Part shown: piece by piece, positions 17,173-25,845 of the stretch
Layout of the letters: every line of letters starts with the position of its first letter
How positions within the stretch are numbered: the first letter of the stretch is position 1
Assembly: GCF_014784055.1 (NCBI RefSeq)
Contig: NZ_CP061813.1
Coordinates: forward strand, 2,428,001-2,492,000
Direction of reading: 5' to 3'
Length of the DNA: 64,000 nucleotides
DNA from: Polaribacter haliotis
GTDB taxonomy: Bacteria > Bacteroidota > Bacteroidia > Flavobacteriales > Flavobacteriaceae
Position numbers and translations under genes: made by a program
The notes under the pieces: model-generated
Database searches by the model: none
What the model saw: only the letters and a program-made list of their open reading frames with translations
What the model was told of the DNA's origin: nothing

Positions 17173-18648
17173 TTAGCCAAAAAACCCAATAATCAAATAC
17201 AAAATAACAGTAATTACACCACCAACCAAAGCATAAGGCAGTTGTGTTTTTACATGATCTATATGATCGCTGGCAGAAGCCATAGAAGAAATTATAGAAG
17301 TATCTGAAATTGGCGAACAATGGTCTCCAAAAATACCTCCTCCTAAAGTTGCTGCAACAATAATCGTTACATCAGAGCCATGAATATTTGCCATAGGAAT
17401 TGAAATTGCCAACATAATTGCAAAAGTTCCCCAAGAAGTTCCAGTAGAAAATGCAATAAAAGAACTAATTATAAAAACGACTGCTGGTAATAATTCTGGC
17501 GATAACCATTCTTTGGTTGCATTAGCAACATAAACTCCGGTTTCTAATTCTTTACAGGCGTTTCCAATTGCGAATGCTAATAACATTAATAAAGCTAATG
17601 GCATTAGTTCACTAATTCCTTTTAAGGTTAAGTTTACAGCTTCTTTAGGCTTTAAAAAACCTTGAATCATATACATAATAATTGCCACTAAAAGTGCTGT
17701 AATTACAGCATATAAAACAGATGATGAACCTGATCCTGCACCAATTGCTTGTTTTACGTGATCGAAAGTTGATGAGAATTCTTTAACCTCATTCCAACCT
17801 GTATAAATTAGGTTAATTGGCATCATAAAAACCATGGTTGCTAAAGGCACAACCATATTATACGCTCTTGCAGGAATGCCTTCTTTTGGTGGAAATGAAG
17901 TTACCTCGTCTGAAACCATTGGTTTTGAACCTTCGTTCATTAATAAACCGGTTTCTTTTGTTCTTTTTTCGGCTTTTTTCATGGGACCAAAATCCTTTCT
18001 TGATAAAATGATAAAGAACAAAATTCCGATAGCTAAAAGCGGATAAAAATTGTATTTAATAGAGGAAATCATGACTGCAAAAGGCTTGTCAATTCCTTGT
18101 GTGAGCAATAATCCCATAATAAATGCGCCCCAAGCATTAAAAGGAATTAATATGGAAGATGGTGCAGAACTTGAGTCTGCAATGTAAGCGAGTTTTTCAC
18201 GCGGAATTCCTAATTTATCGAAAATTGGACGATATAAAGTCCCAACTGTTAAAGAAGAAATACTGGTTTCTACAAATAATAAAAGCCCTGTAAATGTTGC
18301 CAAAATTTGAACCATTACTTTACTGTAACCTGATTTCTTGTTTTCATATTTTACCAATTTTTTATTGATAATATTGATAAAACCCTCTACTCCTCTCGAA
18401 AATTGAATAAAAATTAGCAACGCTCCAACCAAAGCACTAAACATAATTGTTCTTGTACTTCCTTTGTCTTGAAAAACGTCTACCATTCCTTCAATCATGG
18501 CTAAAGTTCCATTTAATGGATTCCAGCCTTCTATGATCAACCAAGAAAACCAAATTCCGAATAATAAAGCGATATATACTTGCTTTGTTTTTAGTGCTAA
18601 AATAATGGCAACAATTGGTGGTATTACTGAAAGAAATCCATATTCCAT
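17173..18648 (-). CDS. nhaC: NhaC-family Na+/H+ antiporter
   Basis: About 491 residues with roughly a dozen transmembrane helices and the family signatures GTSWGTFAIMLAISIP and GGGIFGDHCSPISDTSIISSMAS, characteristic of NhaC. It exchanges cytoplasmic sodium for protons, useful in a marine cell. The frame continues upstream to an ATG at 18672, but those eight codons (MGFLKTSF) are part of a dispersed intergenic repeat. I therefore take the ATG at 18648 (MEYGFLSVIPPIVA) as the start. A small gene of unknown function follows 11 bases downstream. Confidence 0.88.
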   Translation of the reverse strand: MEYGFLSVIPPIVAIILALKTKQVYIALLFGIWFSWLIIEGWNPLNGTLAMIEGMVDVFQDKGSTRTIMFSALVGALLIFIQFSRGVEGFINIINKKLVKYENKKSGYSKVMVQILATFTGLLLFVETSISSLTVGTLYRPIFDKLGIPREKLAYIADSSSAPSSILIPFNAWGAFIMGLLLTQGIDKPFAVMISSIKYNFYPLLAIGILFFIILSRKDFGPMKKAEKRTKETGLLMNEGSKPMVSDEVTSFPPKEGIPARAYNMVVPLATMVFMMPINLIYTGWNEVKEFSSTFDHVKQAIGAGSGSSSVLYAVITALLVAIIMYMIQGFLKPKEAVNLTLKGISELMPLALLMLLAFAIGNACKELETGVYVANATKEWLSPELLPAVVFIISSFIAFSTGTSWGTFAIMLAISIPMANIHGSDVTIIVAATLGGGIFGDHCSPISDTSIISSMASASDHIDHVKTQLPYALVGGVITVILYLIIGFFG

Positions 18649-18659
18649 GAAAGATGTTT

Positions 18660-18700
18660 TTAAAAAGCCCATCCTAACCTTCCCAAAGGGAAGGAACTCT
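18660..18700. repeat. Dispersed intergenic repeat with CCTTCCC/GGGAAGG hairpin
   Basis: The sequence contains an inverted repeat CCTTCCC-AAA-GGGAAGG (18678-18694) joined to a tail that reads, on the minus strand, GGTTAGGATGGGCTTTTT. This combination resembles a repeat commonly found between genes in Bacteroidota. It supplies a spurious ATG in frame with the NhaC gene. The rest of the 146-base gap up to 18818 holds only a promoter-like element. Confidence 0.6.
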
Positions 18701-18763
18701 AAACTTTGTGAAAAACCATAAATGTAAATTATTTTTTTAAAACGTATAACCTTTATATTGATT

Positions 18764-18793
18764 TTGTATTTAAAGTGGTTACTTGTATCTTTA
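18764..18793 (+). promoter_or_regulatory. Putative housekeeping promoter of the pyridoxamine-oxidase-like gene
   Basis: TTG at 18764-18766 is followed after 19 bases by TATCTTTA, one mismatch from the TANNTTTG -7 consensus, 25 bases before the ATG at 18819. The fit is reasonable but not perfect. Confidence 0.4.
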
Positions 18794-18818
18794 AAAAATC
18801 AATTTAATAAGAAACTAT

Positions 18819-19361
18819 ATGTCTAAATTTTACACAAAACTTACTTCCAGAGTTCAAAAATTTATGGAAGCTCAAAAAATGTTTTTTGTTGCTACTGCTC
18901 CAAAAGAAGGGAGAATAAATTTATCTCCAAAAGGAATGGATTCTATTCGAGTTGTAGATGAAAACCGAATTCTTTGGTTAAATTTAACAGGAAGTGGAAA
19001 CGAAACTGCTGCTCATATTTTAGAAAATAATAAAATTAGCATGATGTTTTGTTCTTTTGAAGGTAACCCAAATATTCTTCGAATTTATGGAAAAGGAAAA
19101 GCGATTCATCCTAAAGATAAAGACTGGGAAGATGCTATTAAGTTATTTCCAAATATACCAGGTGCAAGACAAATTTTTGATATTACTGTTGAAAGCGCAC
19201 AAGATTCTTGTGGAATGTCTATTCCTTTTTATGAATATAAAGGGGAAAGAAATCAATTAAATGATTGGGCAGAAAGCCAAGGAAAAGAAAAAATAGCACA
19301 ATACTGGGAAGATAAAAACCAAACCAGTATTGATGGTAAACCCACTGATATTTTAGGTTAG
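18819..19361 (+). CDS. Pyridoxamine 5'-phosphate oxidase-like flavin-binding protein
   Basis: The 180-residue protein belongs to the split-barrel FMN-binding superfamily. The N-terminal half contains MFFVATAPKEGRINLSPKGMDSIRVVDENRILWLNLTGSGNETAAHILENNKISMMFCSF, cited here as successive strands rather than as one motif. The C-terminal part is helical with a VESAQDSCGMSIPFYEY segment. Family members bind FMN or related cofactors and reduce varied substrates; this subfamily is generally annotated only as PNPOx-like. Monocistronic. Confidence 0.8.
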   Translation: MSKFYTKLTSRVQKFMEAQKMFFVATAPKEGRINLSPKGMDSIRVVDENRILWLNLTGSGNETAAHILENNKISMMFCSFEGNPNILRIYGKGKAIHPKDKDWEDAIKLFPNIPGARQIFDITVESAQDSCGMSIPFYEYKGERNQLNDWAESQGKEKIAQYWEDKNQTSIDGKPTDILG

Positions 19362-19364
19362 TTT

Positions 19365-19799
19365 CTAAATACTATCTACTTTTTTAATTGCTGCTGTAAA
19401 ATCTTCTAAATCATTATCATTCATTACTAAATGGATTGCTTCATCGCAAACTTTTTCTGCATTATCTGGAGAAAAATGTAAACCAACTGCAATTTTTCGC
19501 ATCAATTTTACTTCTTTTAATTCTGTTTTCCCATCTGCTAAAACCATTTTTGTTAAGCGAAACAAACGCTCTATTCTTTCATCATAACTAATTGGCGGAT
19601 TTATCGGAAACTTTTCAGGATTATTTAAAATAGCTGTAAATTCTTCTAAACTTATATTTAATCTCTTACCTGTTTTAATCAAAAAAGCTTTTTCTTCATC
19701 ACTAATTTTTCCATTGGATTTTGCAATTTTTACAATGTTTGCAAAATGACCTATTTCTTTACTATGTTCACTATTAAAGTATAAATCTGATATTGACAT
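19365..19799 (-). CDS. TerB-like protein
   Basis: I place the start at the ATG at 19799 (MSISDLYFNSEHSKEIGHFANIV), giving 144 residues. The open frame continues to 19865, but the added segment is AT-rich leader. The helical protein has two acidic EF-like loops typical of TerB/DjlA-like domains (AKSNGKISDEEKAF and VLADGKTELKEVKLM). TerB domains are linked to tellurite and envelope stress responses, but no other ter gene is nearby. Its stop lies four bases from the stop of the convergent flavin-binding gene. Confidence 0.75.
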   Translation of the reverse strand: MSISDLYFNSEHSKEIGHFANIVKIAKSNGKISDEEKAFLIKTGKRLNISLEEFTAILNNPEKFPINPPISYDERIERLFRLTKMVLADGKTELKEVKLMRKIAVGLHFSPDNAEKVCDEAIHLVMNDNDLEDFTAAIKKVDSI

Positions 19800-19928
19800 T
19801 TGTTTTTTTTTATAAATGTAAATAAAAGGAGATTCAAATAGAGTTAAAAAAAATAATTTCCTCAATAATAATTAAAAAGAGAAAAATAATCACAGTATTT
19901 TTCGTATTTTCATTATATAATTTTTACT

Positions 19929-21586
19929 ATGAATATATTTTCCTTCTTTAACAGAGAAAAAATTACAAAAGATTTAAAAACTACAGAATTTGATATTTTA
20001 ATTATTGGTGGTGGAATTACTGGTGCAGGAATTGCTTTAGACGCAGCATCTCGTGGAATGAAAGTAGCTTTAATCGAGAAAAACGATTTTGCTTCAGGAA
20101 CATCAAGTAAATCTACAAAACTAATTCATGGAGGTTTACGTTATTTAAAACAATTCGATTTTTGGTTGGTAAAAGAAGTAGGTACAGAACGTGCAATTGT
20201 ACATAAATTAGCACCACATTTAGTCATTCCAGAAAAAATGATTTTACCTTTAATTGATGGGGGAACTTATGGCGAATGGCTAACCTCAATTGGTTTGAAA
20301 GTATACGATATTTTAGCTTCAGTAGAAGGAGAAGATAGACGTAAAATGTTAGATAAAAAGGAAGCTTTAAGTAAAGAACCATTGTTGCCAAAAAGATTTT
20401 AAATGGTGCAGGTTATTACGCAGAATATAGAACAGACGATGCTCGTTTAACGTTAGAAGTCTTAAAAACGGCATTAAATTATGATGCTAAAATTATTAAT
20501 TACACAACAGCAACAGAATTTATTTATGAAAATGAAAGAGTTGTAGGAGCAAAAGTAAAAGACACTTTTTCTAAAGCTAATTTTAATATAAAAGCAAAAT
20601 ATGTAGTAAACGCAACTGGGCCTTGGGTAGATACTTTACGACAAACAAATCATTCTAAAACAGGAAAACGTTTGCATTTAACAAAAGGAGTCCATTTAGT
20701 GGTTGCTCATGAAAAATTACCTGTAAAACAATCTGTTTATTTCGATGTTCCTGATGGACGAATGATGTTCGCAATTCCAAGAGGAAGAGTTACTTATTTT
20801 GGAACCACAGACACCAATTATCAAAAAGATAAAGACAATGTAGAAACGAGTTTGGTAGATGCCACTTATTTAATATCTGCTGTTAATAATATGTTTCCAG
20901 AAATTAATATTTCTTTAGAAGATATACAATCTTCTTGGGCTGGTTTGCGTCCTTTGATTCATGAAGAAGGAAAATCGGCATCTGAATTATCTCGAAAAGA
21001 CGAAATATTTGTTTCTGATACAGAACTAATTTCAATAGCTGGAGGGAAATTAACTGGCTACAGAAAAATGGCAGAACGTATTGTAGATTTGGTTGCCAAG
21101 AAATACGAACGCAGGTTTGATAAAGAATTTGAAAACATAAAAACCAAAGAATTGGTTCTTTCTGGTGGAACTTTCGAAAATTTCGAGGAAGTTAAAAGTT
21201 ATATAGATGCTATACACAACAGAATTGCTGAAGTAGATTTCGATGAAAATGATGCAAAATATCTAGTCTATAATTATGGAAAACAAACAGACGCAATTTT
21301 ACAGAAATACGACGATTTATCTCTAGAAATGTCTGAAGAAGGTGAGAAAAAGAAAATGATAAAAGCAGAAGTTTTGTTCTGTATAGAAAACGAAATGACT
21401 TGCACTCCAACTGACTTTTTTATGCGTAGAACTGGTCGTTTATTTTTCGACAAACCAAGTGTAGAATTACATAAAGATTATGTTCTACAATTATTTAAAA
21501 ACACATTTTCTTGGGATAAAAAAACAACAGAATTTCATCAACAAGAATTAGAAGAAAAGCTAAAAATTGCAACTACTTTTAAATAG
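19929..21586 (+). pseudogene. glpD: FAD-dependent glycerol-3-phosphate dehydrogenase, interrupted by a one-base frameshift
   Basis: Two frames together form a complete GlpD of about 552 residues. The first (19929-20402) has the FAD fold [21 protein letters not shown] and [18 protein letters not shown], then ends prematurely at LLPKRF. Reading resumes in another frame at 20396 ([21 protein letters not shown]) and stays open to 21586. That part includes NATGPWVDTLR, the FGTTDTNY segment and the GGKLTGYRKMAE motif. Restoring one A in the A run at 20390-20394 gives [11 protein letters not shown] and a continuous gene. Either the gene is a recent pseudogene or the A run was miscalled. GlpD would oxidise glycerol-3-phosphate to DHAP at the membrane. 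A terminator follows. Confidence 0.88.
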
Positions 21587-21611
21587 TTAATTTTCTTTAA
21601 AACAATATTTT

Positions 21612-21653
21612 AGACCTTTCATATTTTATAAAACTGAAAGGTCTTTTTTTTTT
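21612..21653 (+). terminator. Intrinsic terminator after glpD
   Basis: An inverted repeat AGACCTTTCA / TGAAAGGTCT with an AT-rich loop is followed by a run of ten or more T. It lies 26 bases beyond the glpD stop. The remaining 200 bases up to 21850 are AT-rich and carry no recognisable gene. Confidence 0.8.
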
Positions 21654-21850
21654 AAATACTATTCATAAATTTTTTTATTTTTTATTTTCAATTCAAAAAA
21701 ATTGTATATTTATACTATCATATTATTAATTATTAAGCTTATGAAAATATAGATTTAGTTACCTCAAATTAAAGCACAATTCTTTTAGGAAAAAGAGTAG
21801 CTTTCAAAACCTATATTTATCAAAAAACAATAAACTTAATTTTTAATATT

Positions 21851-22186
21851 ATGAAAACATTATATACTGTAGCATTCGTGCTATTTATAACTGCATCTCT
21901 TTCTTTTACTTCTAAAACAACTGTAAAAGAAAACACATTAACAGCAACTTTTAAAGGTCTTAATAACGACGATTATTTCAAATTTGAAGATGATGATAAA
22001 AAAGTGATTTTATTCTATGACGTTAACGAAGAAATAGAAATTAGCTTGTATGATGATGATTTAATTGGAAAAAAATTCTCTATTACTTATGTTGAAAAAG
22101 AAATAGAAGTTTTTGATGAAGATGGAGAAGAAACAGGAGAAAAGAAAAAAGTAAATTCTATTACTGCACTTTCTTACGCTAAGTAA
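21851..22186 (+). CDS. Small secreted protein of an unnamed three-member family (member 1)
   Basis: The 111-residue protein has a signal peptide (MKTLYTVAFVLFITASLSF). The mature domain of about 85 residues is very acidic: ATFKGLNNDDYFKFED, then LYDDDLIGKKFSITY and FDEDGEETGEKKKVNSI. The pattern KGLN..D.FKF.D, L.D..LIGKKF and TG....V..I is shared with the proteins at 25344 and 25846. It is the most divergent of the three and lacks the YKWV motif. Cysteines and catalytic residues are absent, suggesting a small beta-barrel binding domain. Function unknown. Confidence 0.75.
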   Translation: MKTLYTVAFVLFITASLSFTSKTTVKENTLTATFKGLNNDDYFKFEDDDKKVILFYDVNEEIEISLYDDDLIGKKFSITYVEKEIEVFDEDGEETGEKKKVNSITALSYAK

Positions 22187-22201
22187 TTTTTAATAAAATT
22201 T

Positions 22202-22235
22202 AAAGCCGTTTTTTTATGTTCAAAAAAACGGCTTT
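22202..22235. terminator. Bidirectional intrinsic terminator
   Basis: A 14-bp stem (AAAGCCGTTTTTTT with its complement AAAAAAACGGCTTT) separated by six bases is followed by T residues on the plus strand and, because of the A-rich arm, on the minus strand too. It lies between the ends of two convergent genes (22186 and 22238). Confidence 0.85.
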
Positions 22236-22237
22236 TT

Positions 22238-22942
22238 TTATACACTTTCACGCAACAAACTTTTGTAGGTTTTTCGTAAATTTTCTGGTGAAGCACCAAA
22301 TTTGTATTTTAAGAAAACATAACCGTTAATTAAATTTACTTTTAACCAAGAATTTTTCTCGTATTTTCTTGCACTTACAGTGGCTTTCGATTGAATAATT
22401 GCAAACGGAATTTTTTGCTTTCGAACTCTACCAATCATTTCGAAATCTTCCATAATACAGAAGTCTTCATTAAAACCATTCAAGTCTTTAAAAATCTCTT
22501 TTGTAAAAAACTGGCATTGGTCTCCTCCTCCAGAAAACAAACCGTCTTTGGTTGTAAATTTACTGTTGAAGTTTAAAAACGGAGTTTCCTTATCAAATTT
22601 ATAAGCAAAAAAACCTGCTTTATTTCCATTTTCAATTGCTTTTTTTATTTGTTGATAAAAATCCGTTGGAAGCTCTACATCTGCATGCAAAAAAAGTAAT
22701 ACATCTCCACTTGCTTTGCTAGCTCCAAAATTCATTTGTGCGGCTCTTCCTTTTTTATCGCTTGTAAAATATGTAACTTTATCGAAGTTCTTACAAATTT
22801 CTGGACTATTGTCTGAAGTCTCTGGAGAATTTGAAACTATAATTTCTATAGAAAATTTGTTAGTTTGTTCACACAGAAACGACAACCTTTTTATAAGGTT
22901 TTCTTGTTCGTTATAAACAGGAATTATAATACTTAATAACAT
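22238..22942 (-). CDS. Family 2 glycosyltransferase, TIGR04283-like (arsenosugar-type)
   Basis: The 234-residue protein is a short GT-A glycosyltransferase. The N-terminus LLSIIIPVYNEQENLIKRL, the metal-binding LLFLHADVELP and the GGGDQCQFFTKEIFKDLNGFNED acceptor region match the TIGR04283 group that is often linked to arsenosugar biosynthesis. The divergent neighbour at 22965 is a DUF547 protein, a frequent companion. However, the radical SAM enzyme of that pathway is not in the window, so the pathway assignment is weak. Only 22 bases separate the two divergent start codons. Confidence 0.78.
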   Translation of the reverse strand: MLLSIIIPVYNEQENLIKRLSFLCEQTNKFSIEIIVSNSPETSDNSPEICKNFDKVTYFTSDKKGRAAQMNFGASKASGDVLLFLHADVELPTDFYQQIKKAIENGNKAGFFAYKFDKETPFLNFNSKFTTKDGLFSGGGDQCQFFTKEIFKDLNGFNEDFCIMEDFEMIGRVRKQKIPFAIIQSKATVSARKYEKNSWLKVNLINGYVFLKYKFGASPENLRKTYKSLLRESV

Positions 22943-22964
22943 ACTTAAACTTACGTAAATTTAT

Positions 22965-23726
22965 ATGAAACAGTTTTTTTTAATACTTTTTTTGGCCACT
23001 ACTTTTAATTTCAATGCACAAGATACTGTAAATTATTCGCAGGTTTCGCAAGATTTATTACAAAATATTATGGATAAAAAATCTTATAATAAACAAGTAG
23101 AAATTCTTGCAAATAGCACATTAGAAGATTTAACAAGCGAATTAAAAACCGACAATCAAAAAATTGCTTTTTGGGTGAATGTATATAACTCTTTTATTCA
23201 AATTTCTTTAACGGAAAACCCTAAAGAATATGAAGATAGAGGTGCCTATTTTAAAAAACCAAGAGTAAAAATTGCTGGTGAAACCTTGTCTTTTGATGAA
23301 ATTGAACATGATATTTTAAGACGTTCAAGAGTAAAAATAAGTTGGGGATATTTAAGAAAATACTTTAGACCAAAATACGAACGTAAATTGCGTGTAAAAA
23401 ATATCGATTGGAGAATACATTTTGCCTTAAACTGTGGTGCAAAAAGTTGTCCACCAGTGGCAAAATTTACTCCAGAAGATTTAGATAAAGAATTCGATTT
23501 TATGACCACTGAATATTTAAAAGAACAAACAACTTACAACAAGGAAACCAAAACTGCAAAATCAGTATCATTATTTTCTTGGTTTAGGGCAGATTTTGGA
23601 GGTTTATGTGGAGCAAGACAAATTTTAGCAGATTATAAAATTACTCCTGAAAAACCAAAAAAATTAGAATTTGGAGATTACGATTGGACCTTAAGTTTGG
23701 GAAATTTTAGGAAGATTCCGAAATAA
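22965..23726 (+). CDS. Secreted DUF547 protein
   Basis: The 253-residue protein has a signal peptide (MKQFFLILFLATTFNFNA). The DUF547 hallmarks follow: KIAFWVNVYNSFIQISL, the SFDEIEHDILRR segment and IHFALNCGAKSCPPVAKFTPE with two cysteines. A conserved Cys and His in this family suggest a cysteine-protease-like fold, but activity has not been generally established. It diverges from the glycosyltransferase with only 22 bases between the start codons. It ends in a hairpin terminator made from a dispersed repeat. Confidence 0.82.
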   Translation: MKQFFLILFLATTFNFNAQDTVNYSQVSQDLLQNIMDKKSYNKQVEILANSTLEDLTSELKTDNQKIAFWVNVYNSFIQISLTENPKEYEDRGAYFKKPRVKIAGETLSFDEIEHDILRRSRVKISWGYLRKYFRPKYERKLRVKNIDWRIHFALNCGAKSCPPVAKFTPEDLDKEFDFMTTEYLKEQTTYNKETKTAKSVSLFSWFRADFGGLCGARQILADYKITPEKPKKLEFGDYDWTLSLGNFRKIPK

Positions 23727-23740
23727 AGTTTACATAAAAA

Positions 23741-23785
23741 TGCCACGAATTCACGAAATTTTTTATTGTGAATTCGTTTTTTTTT
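23741..23785. terminator. Terminator built from a CACGAATTC dispersed repeat
   Basis: ACGAATTCAC (23745-23754) pairs with GTGAATTCGT (23768-23777) and is followed by a run of T. The left arm belongs to the dispersed unit GCCACGAATTCACGAA also found near 44.2, 51.77 and 52.02 kb. It lies between the convergent DUF547 and MFS genes and could serve both. Confidence 0.7.
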
Positions 23786-23811
23786 ATGCTTAATATTTAG
23801 GTAAAATAATT

Positions 23812-25122
23812 TTATTGTTCTTTTTCGTTTTCGTCAATTTCTTTTCTTAAATCCAATTCTCTTAAAGTAGGATTTACTGCTCCTATAGTAACAACTGTTA
23901 TTAAGGTCATTGTTCCACCAAAAACTACAGCTGCTACTGGGCCAATTAATTTTGCTGCTAAACCACTTTCGAAAGCACCTAATTCGTTAGAAGATCCTAC
24001 AAACATAGAGTTTACAGAGGAAACTCTTCCTCTCATATCATCTGGTGTTTTTAATTGTAAAATTGTTTGTCTAATTACCATCGAAATTCCATCTGCAGCT
24101 CCACTTATAAACAACGCCAACACACTCACCCAAAAGATGGATGACAATCCAAAAGCAATAATACTCAGCCCAAAAATAAAAACAGAAACCAACATCTTTT
24201 TACCTGTATTTCTGTTGATAGGAATGTAGGTTGTTAAAAACATGGTTACAATACTTCCCATTGAAATAGATGCATTTAAAATTCCGAAACCTTCTGGACC
24301 AACTTTTAAAACATCTTGCGCAAAAACAGATAATATTGCCACTGTTCCTCCAAAAAGAACAGCAATCATATCTAAAGTTAAAACACCTAAAATGGCTTTG
24401 TTATTAAAAACAAATTGTACCCCTGCTTTTAAGCTTTCTTTCATAGGTTCGCCAATTTTTGTGTTTAAAATTGGTTTCTTTTTAATTAAAAAAGTGAATA
24501 TAAAAGCTAAAACTACCAAGATAAAAACCAAACATAAAGTTTTGTCTACACCTATCTTTCCAATAAAAATTCCTCCAAAAAGTGCTCCAGAAACAGATGC
24601 TGTTTTCCAAGTACTTGTACTCCAAGTTGCAGCATTATGATATATTTTTTTAGGAACCAACAATGCCACTAAAGAAAAAATAGTGGGTCCAAAAAACGAG
24701 CGTAAAAATCCGCCAAAAAACACCAAACCATAAATACAATATAAAATTGAATTTGTAGACCAACTTTCTAAAACACTGTTAGTTGTTAGTAAAAAAAGTC
24801 CTAAACTAATTAACGAAAAAGCGGCAGTACAAATTGCTAGCAAGTTTCTTTTTTCTCTTTGATCTACAATATGTCCTGCAAATAAAGCCATTGAAAAAGC
24901 CGGAATTATTTCCATTAAACCAATAATTCCTAAAGAAAGTGGGTCTTTTGTAATTGAATAAACTTGCCATTCGATTACAATAAATTGCATAGACCAACCA
25001 AAAACCAATAAAAATCTTACGAATAAAAAAATATTAAACTCTTTAATTCTTAAAGCTGCATAAGGATCTTGTTTTGCCAATTTAATTTCATTTAAATTCT
25101 CGGTAAATCTACAAAACTTCAA
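23812..25122 (-). CDS. MFS transporter (enterobactin-exporter EntS-like subgroup)
   Basis: The 436-residue protein has about 12 transmembrane helices, with the MFS motif AGHIVDQREKRNLLAI after TM2 and RGRVSSVNSMFVG in the second half. This arrangement is typical of the EntS/MFS_3 subgroup, which exports siderophores or drugs. The substrate is not predictable. The gene is monocistronic. A perfect hairpin (TTATTTATCATTT with its complement, 25170-25200) lies about 47 bases upstream. Confidence 0.83.
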   Translation of the reverse strand: MKFCRFTENLNEIKLAKQDPYAALRIKEFNIFLFVRFLLVFGWSMQFIVIEWQVYSITKDPLSLGIIGLMEIIPAFSMALFAGHIVDQREKRNLLAICTAAFSLISLGLFLLTTNSVLESWSTNSILYCIYGLVFFGGFLRSFFGPTIFSLVALLVPKKIYHNAATWSTSTWKTASVSGALFGGIFIGKIGVDKTLCLVFILVVLAFIFTFLIKKKPILNTKIGEPMKESLKAGVQFVFNNKAILGVLTLDMIAVLFGGTVAILSVFAQDVLKVGPEGFGILNASISMGSIVTMFLTTYIPINRNTGKKMLVSVFIFGLSIIAFGLSSIFWVSVLALFISGAADGISMVIRQTILQLKTPDDMRGRVSSVNSMFVGSSNELGAFESGLAAKLIGPVAAVVFGGTMTLITVVTIGAVNPTLRELDLRKEIDENEKEQ

Positions 25123-25168
25123 CTTAGAAATTATTATAAAAAGATATGCATCTAACTTTTATATTTTT

Positions 25169-25201
25169 TTATTTATCATTTTAAAAAAATGATAAATAAT
25201 T
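25169..25201. repeat. AT-rich inverted repeat upstream of the MFS gene
   Basis: TTATTTATCATTT is followed after seven bases by AAATGATAAATAA, giving a 13-bp perfect arm pair. It lies in the 221-base gap between the divergent MFS and small-protein genes, and could be an operator or a processed hairpin. Nothing else is recognisable in this gap. Confidence 0.4.
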
Positions 25202-25343
25202 ATTCTAATACATTTAAATAATAAGTTAAAAAAAACCAAATGAGTCCACCTTTTTTTCAATTGAGTTTAGTTTTAAAAATATACTGCACGTAATTTGTAT
25301 TAGAATTATAAAAACAAAAAATTATAAATTAAAAACAGAAATC

Positions 25344-25781
25344 ATGAAAAAAATAATTACTAAATCAGTTTACGTGTTATTTATAGCACTATTATCATTA
25401 AATGTTCAAAATTCTAATGCTCAAGAGCAAGACATGGATGAACAAAAAATTGAAATGTTGAACGATCAACAAAAAGAGAAAAAGATTAATGTTACTTATA
25501 AAGGATTAAATGTTAGTGATAATTTTAGATTTACAGATAATAAAGGTCAAGAAATTGTATTTCATGACGAGTCTTTAGATTCTCCAAGTAAATTAAGTTT
25601 ATTTGATGAAGAATTAATTGGAAAACGATTTGTAGTACACTATAAATGGGTAGATGTAATGCTTTTTGATAAAAACACTGGTTTAACTACAGGTAAAACA
25701 ATGAAAGTAAAAAGAATTACAAATTTTAATTATGTAAATTATTCAGATAAAAATCTTAATGCAGTTGCTTCTAACAAATAA
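25344..25781 (+). CDS. Small secreted protein of an unnamed three-member family (member 2)
   Basis: This 145-residue protein has a signal peptide (MKKIITKSVYVLFIALLSLNV, cleavage near SNA). An acidic linker and the conserved domain follow: VTYKGLNVSDNFRFTDNKG, IVFHDES, LFDEELIGKRFVVHYKWVDV and LFDKNTGLTTGKTMKVKRI. It is closely related to the next gene (25846) and more distantly to 21851. The domain has no cysteines and alternates short beta-like strands. Function is unknown. Its stop codon is immediately followed by an ECF-type promoter motif that drives the next gene. Confidence 0.78.
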   Translation: MKKIITKSVYVLFIALLSLNVQNSNAQEQDMDEQKIEMLNDQQKEKKINVTYKGLNVSDNFRFTDNKGQEIVFHDESLDSPSKLSLFDEELIGKRFVVHYKWVDVMLFDKNTGLTTGKTMKVKRITNFNYVNYSDKNLNAVASNK

Positions 25782-25784
25782 AAG

Positions 25785-25810
25785 GTAGGGTAATTTAATA
25801 CTTAGTTGTT
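25785..25810 (+). promoter_or_regulatory. Putative ECF-sigma promoter (GTAGGG-N14-GTTGTT), copy a
   Basis: GTAGGG (25785-25790) and GTTGTT (25805-25810) are separated by exactly 14 bases, flanked by AAAG upstream and TTATATAT downstream. The same bipartite element with identical spacing precedes fecR (37814-37839) and occurs twice upstream of the lipoprotein gene at 37117. The ATG of the small secreted protein follows 35 bases later. Assignment to an ECF factor is inference. Confidence 0.65.
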
Positions 25811-25845
25811 TTATATATGAATGAATATATAAAAATTAAAACAAG

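Noticed and set aside
16673..17320. N-terminal extension of the hypothetical protein up to 17320
   Set aside because: The added 53 residues are read from the NhaC gene in a different frame and are unnaturally rich in Cys, Tyr and Phe.
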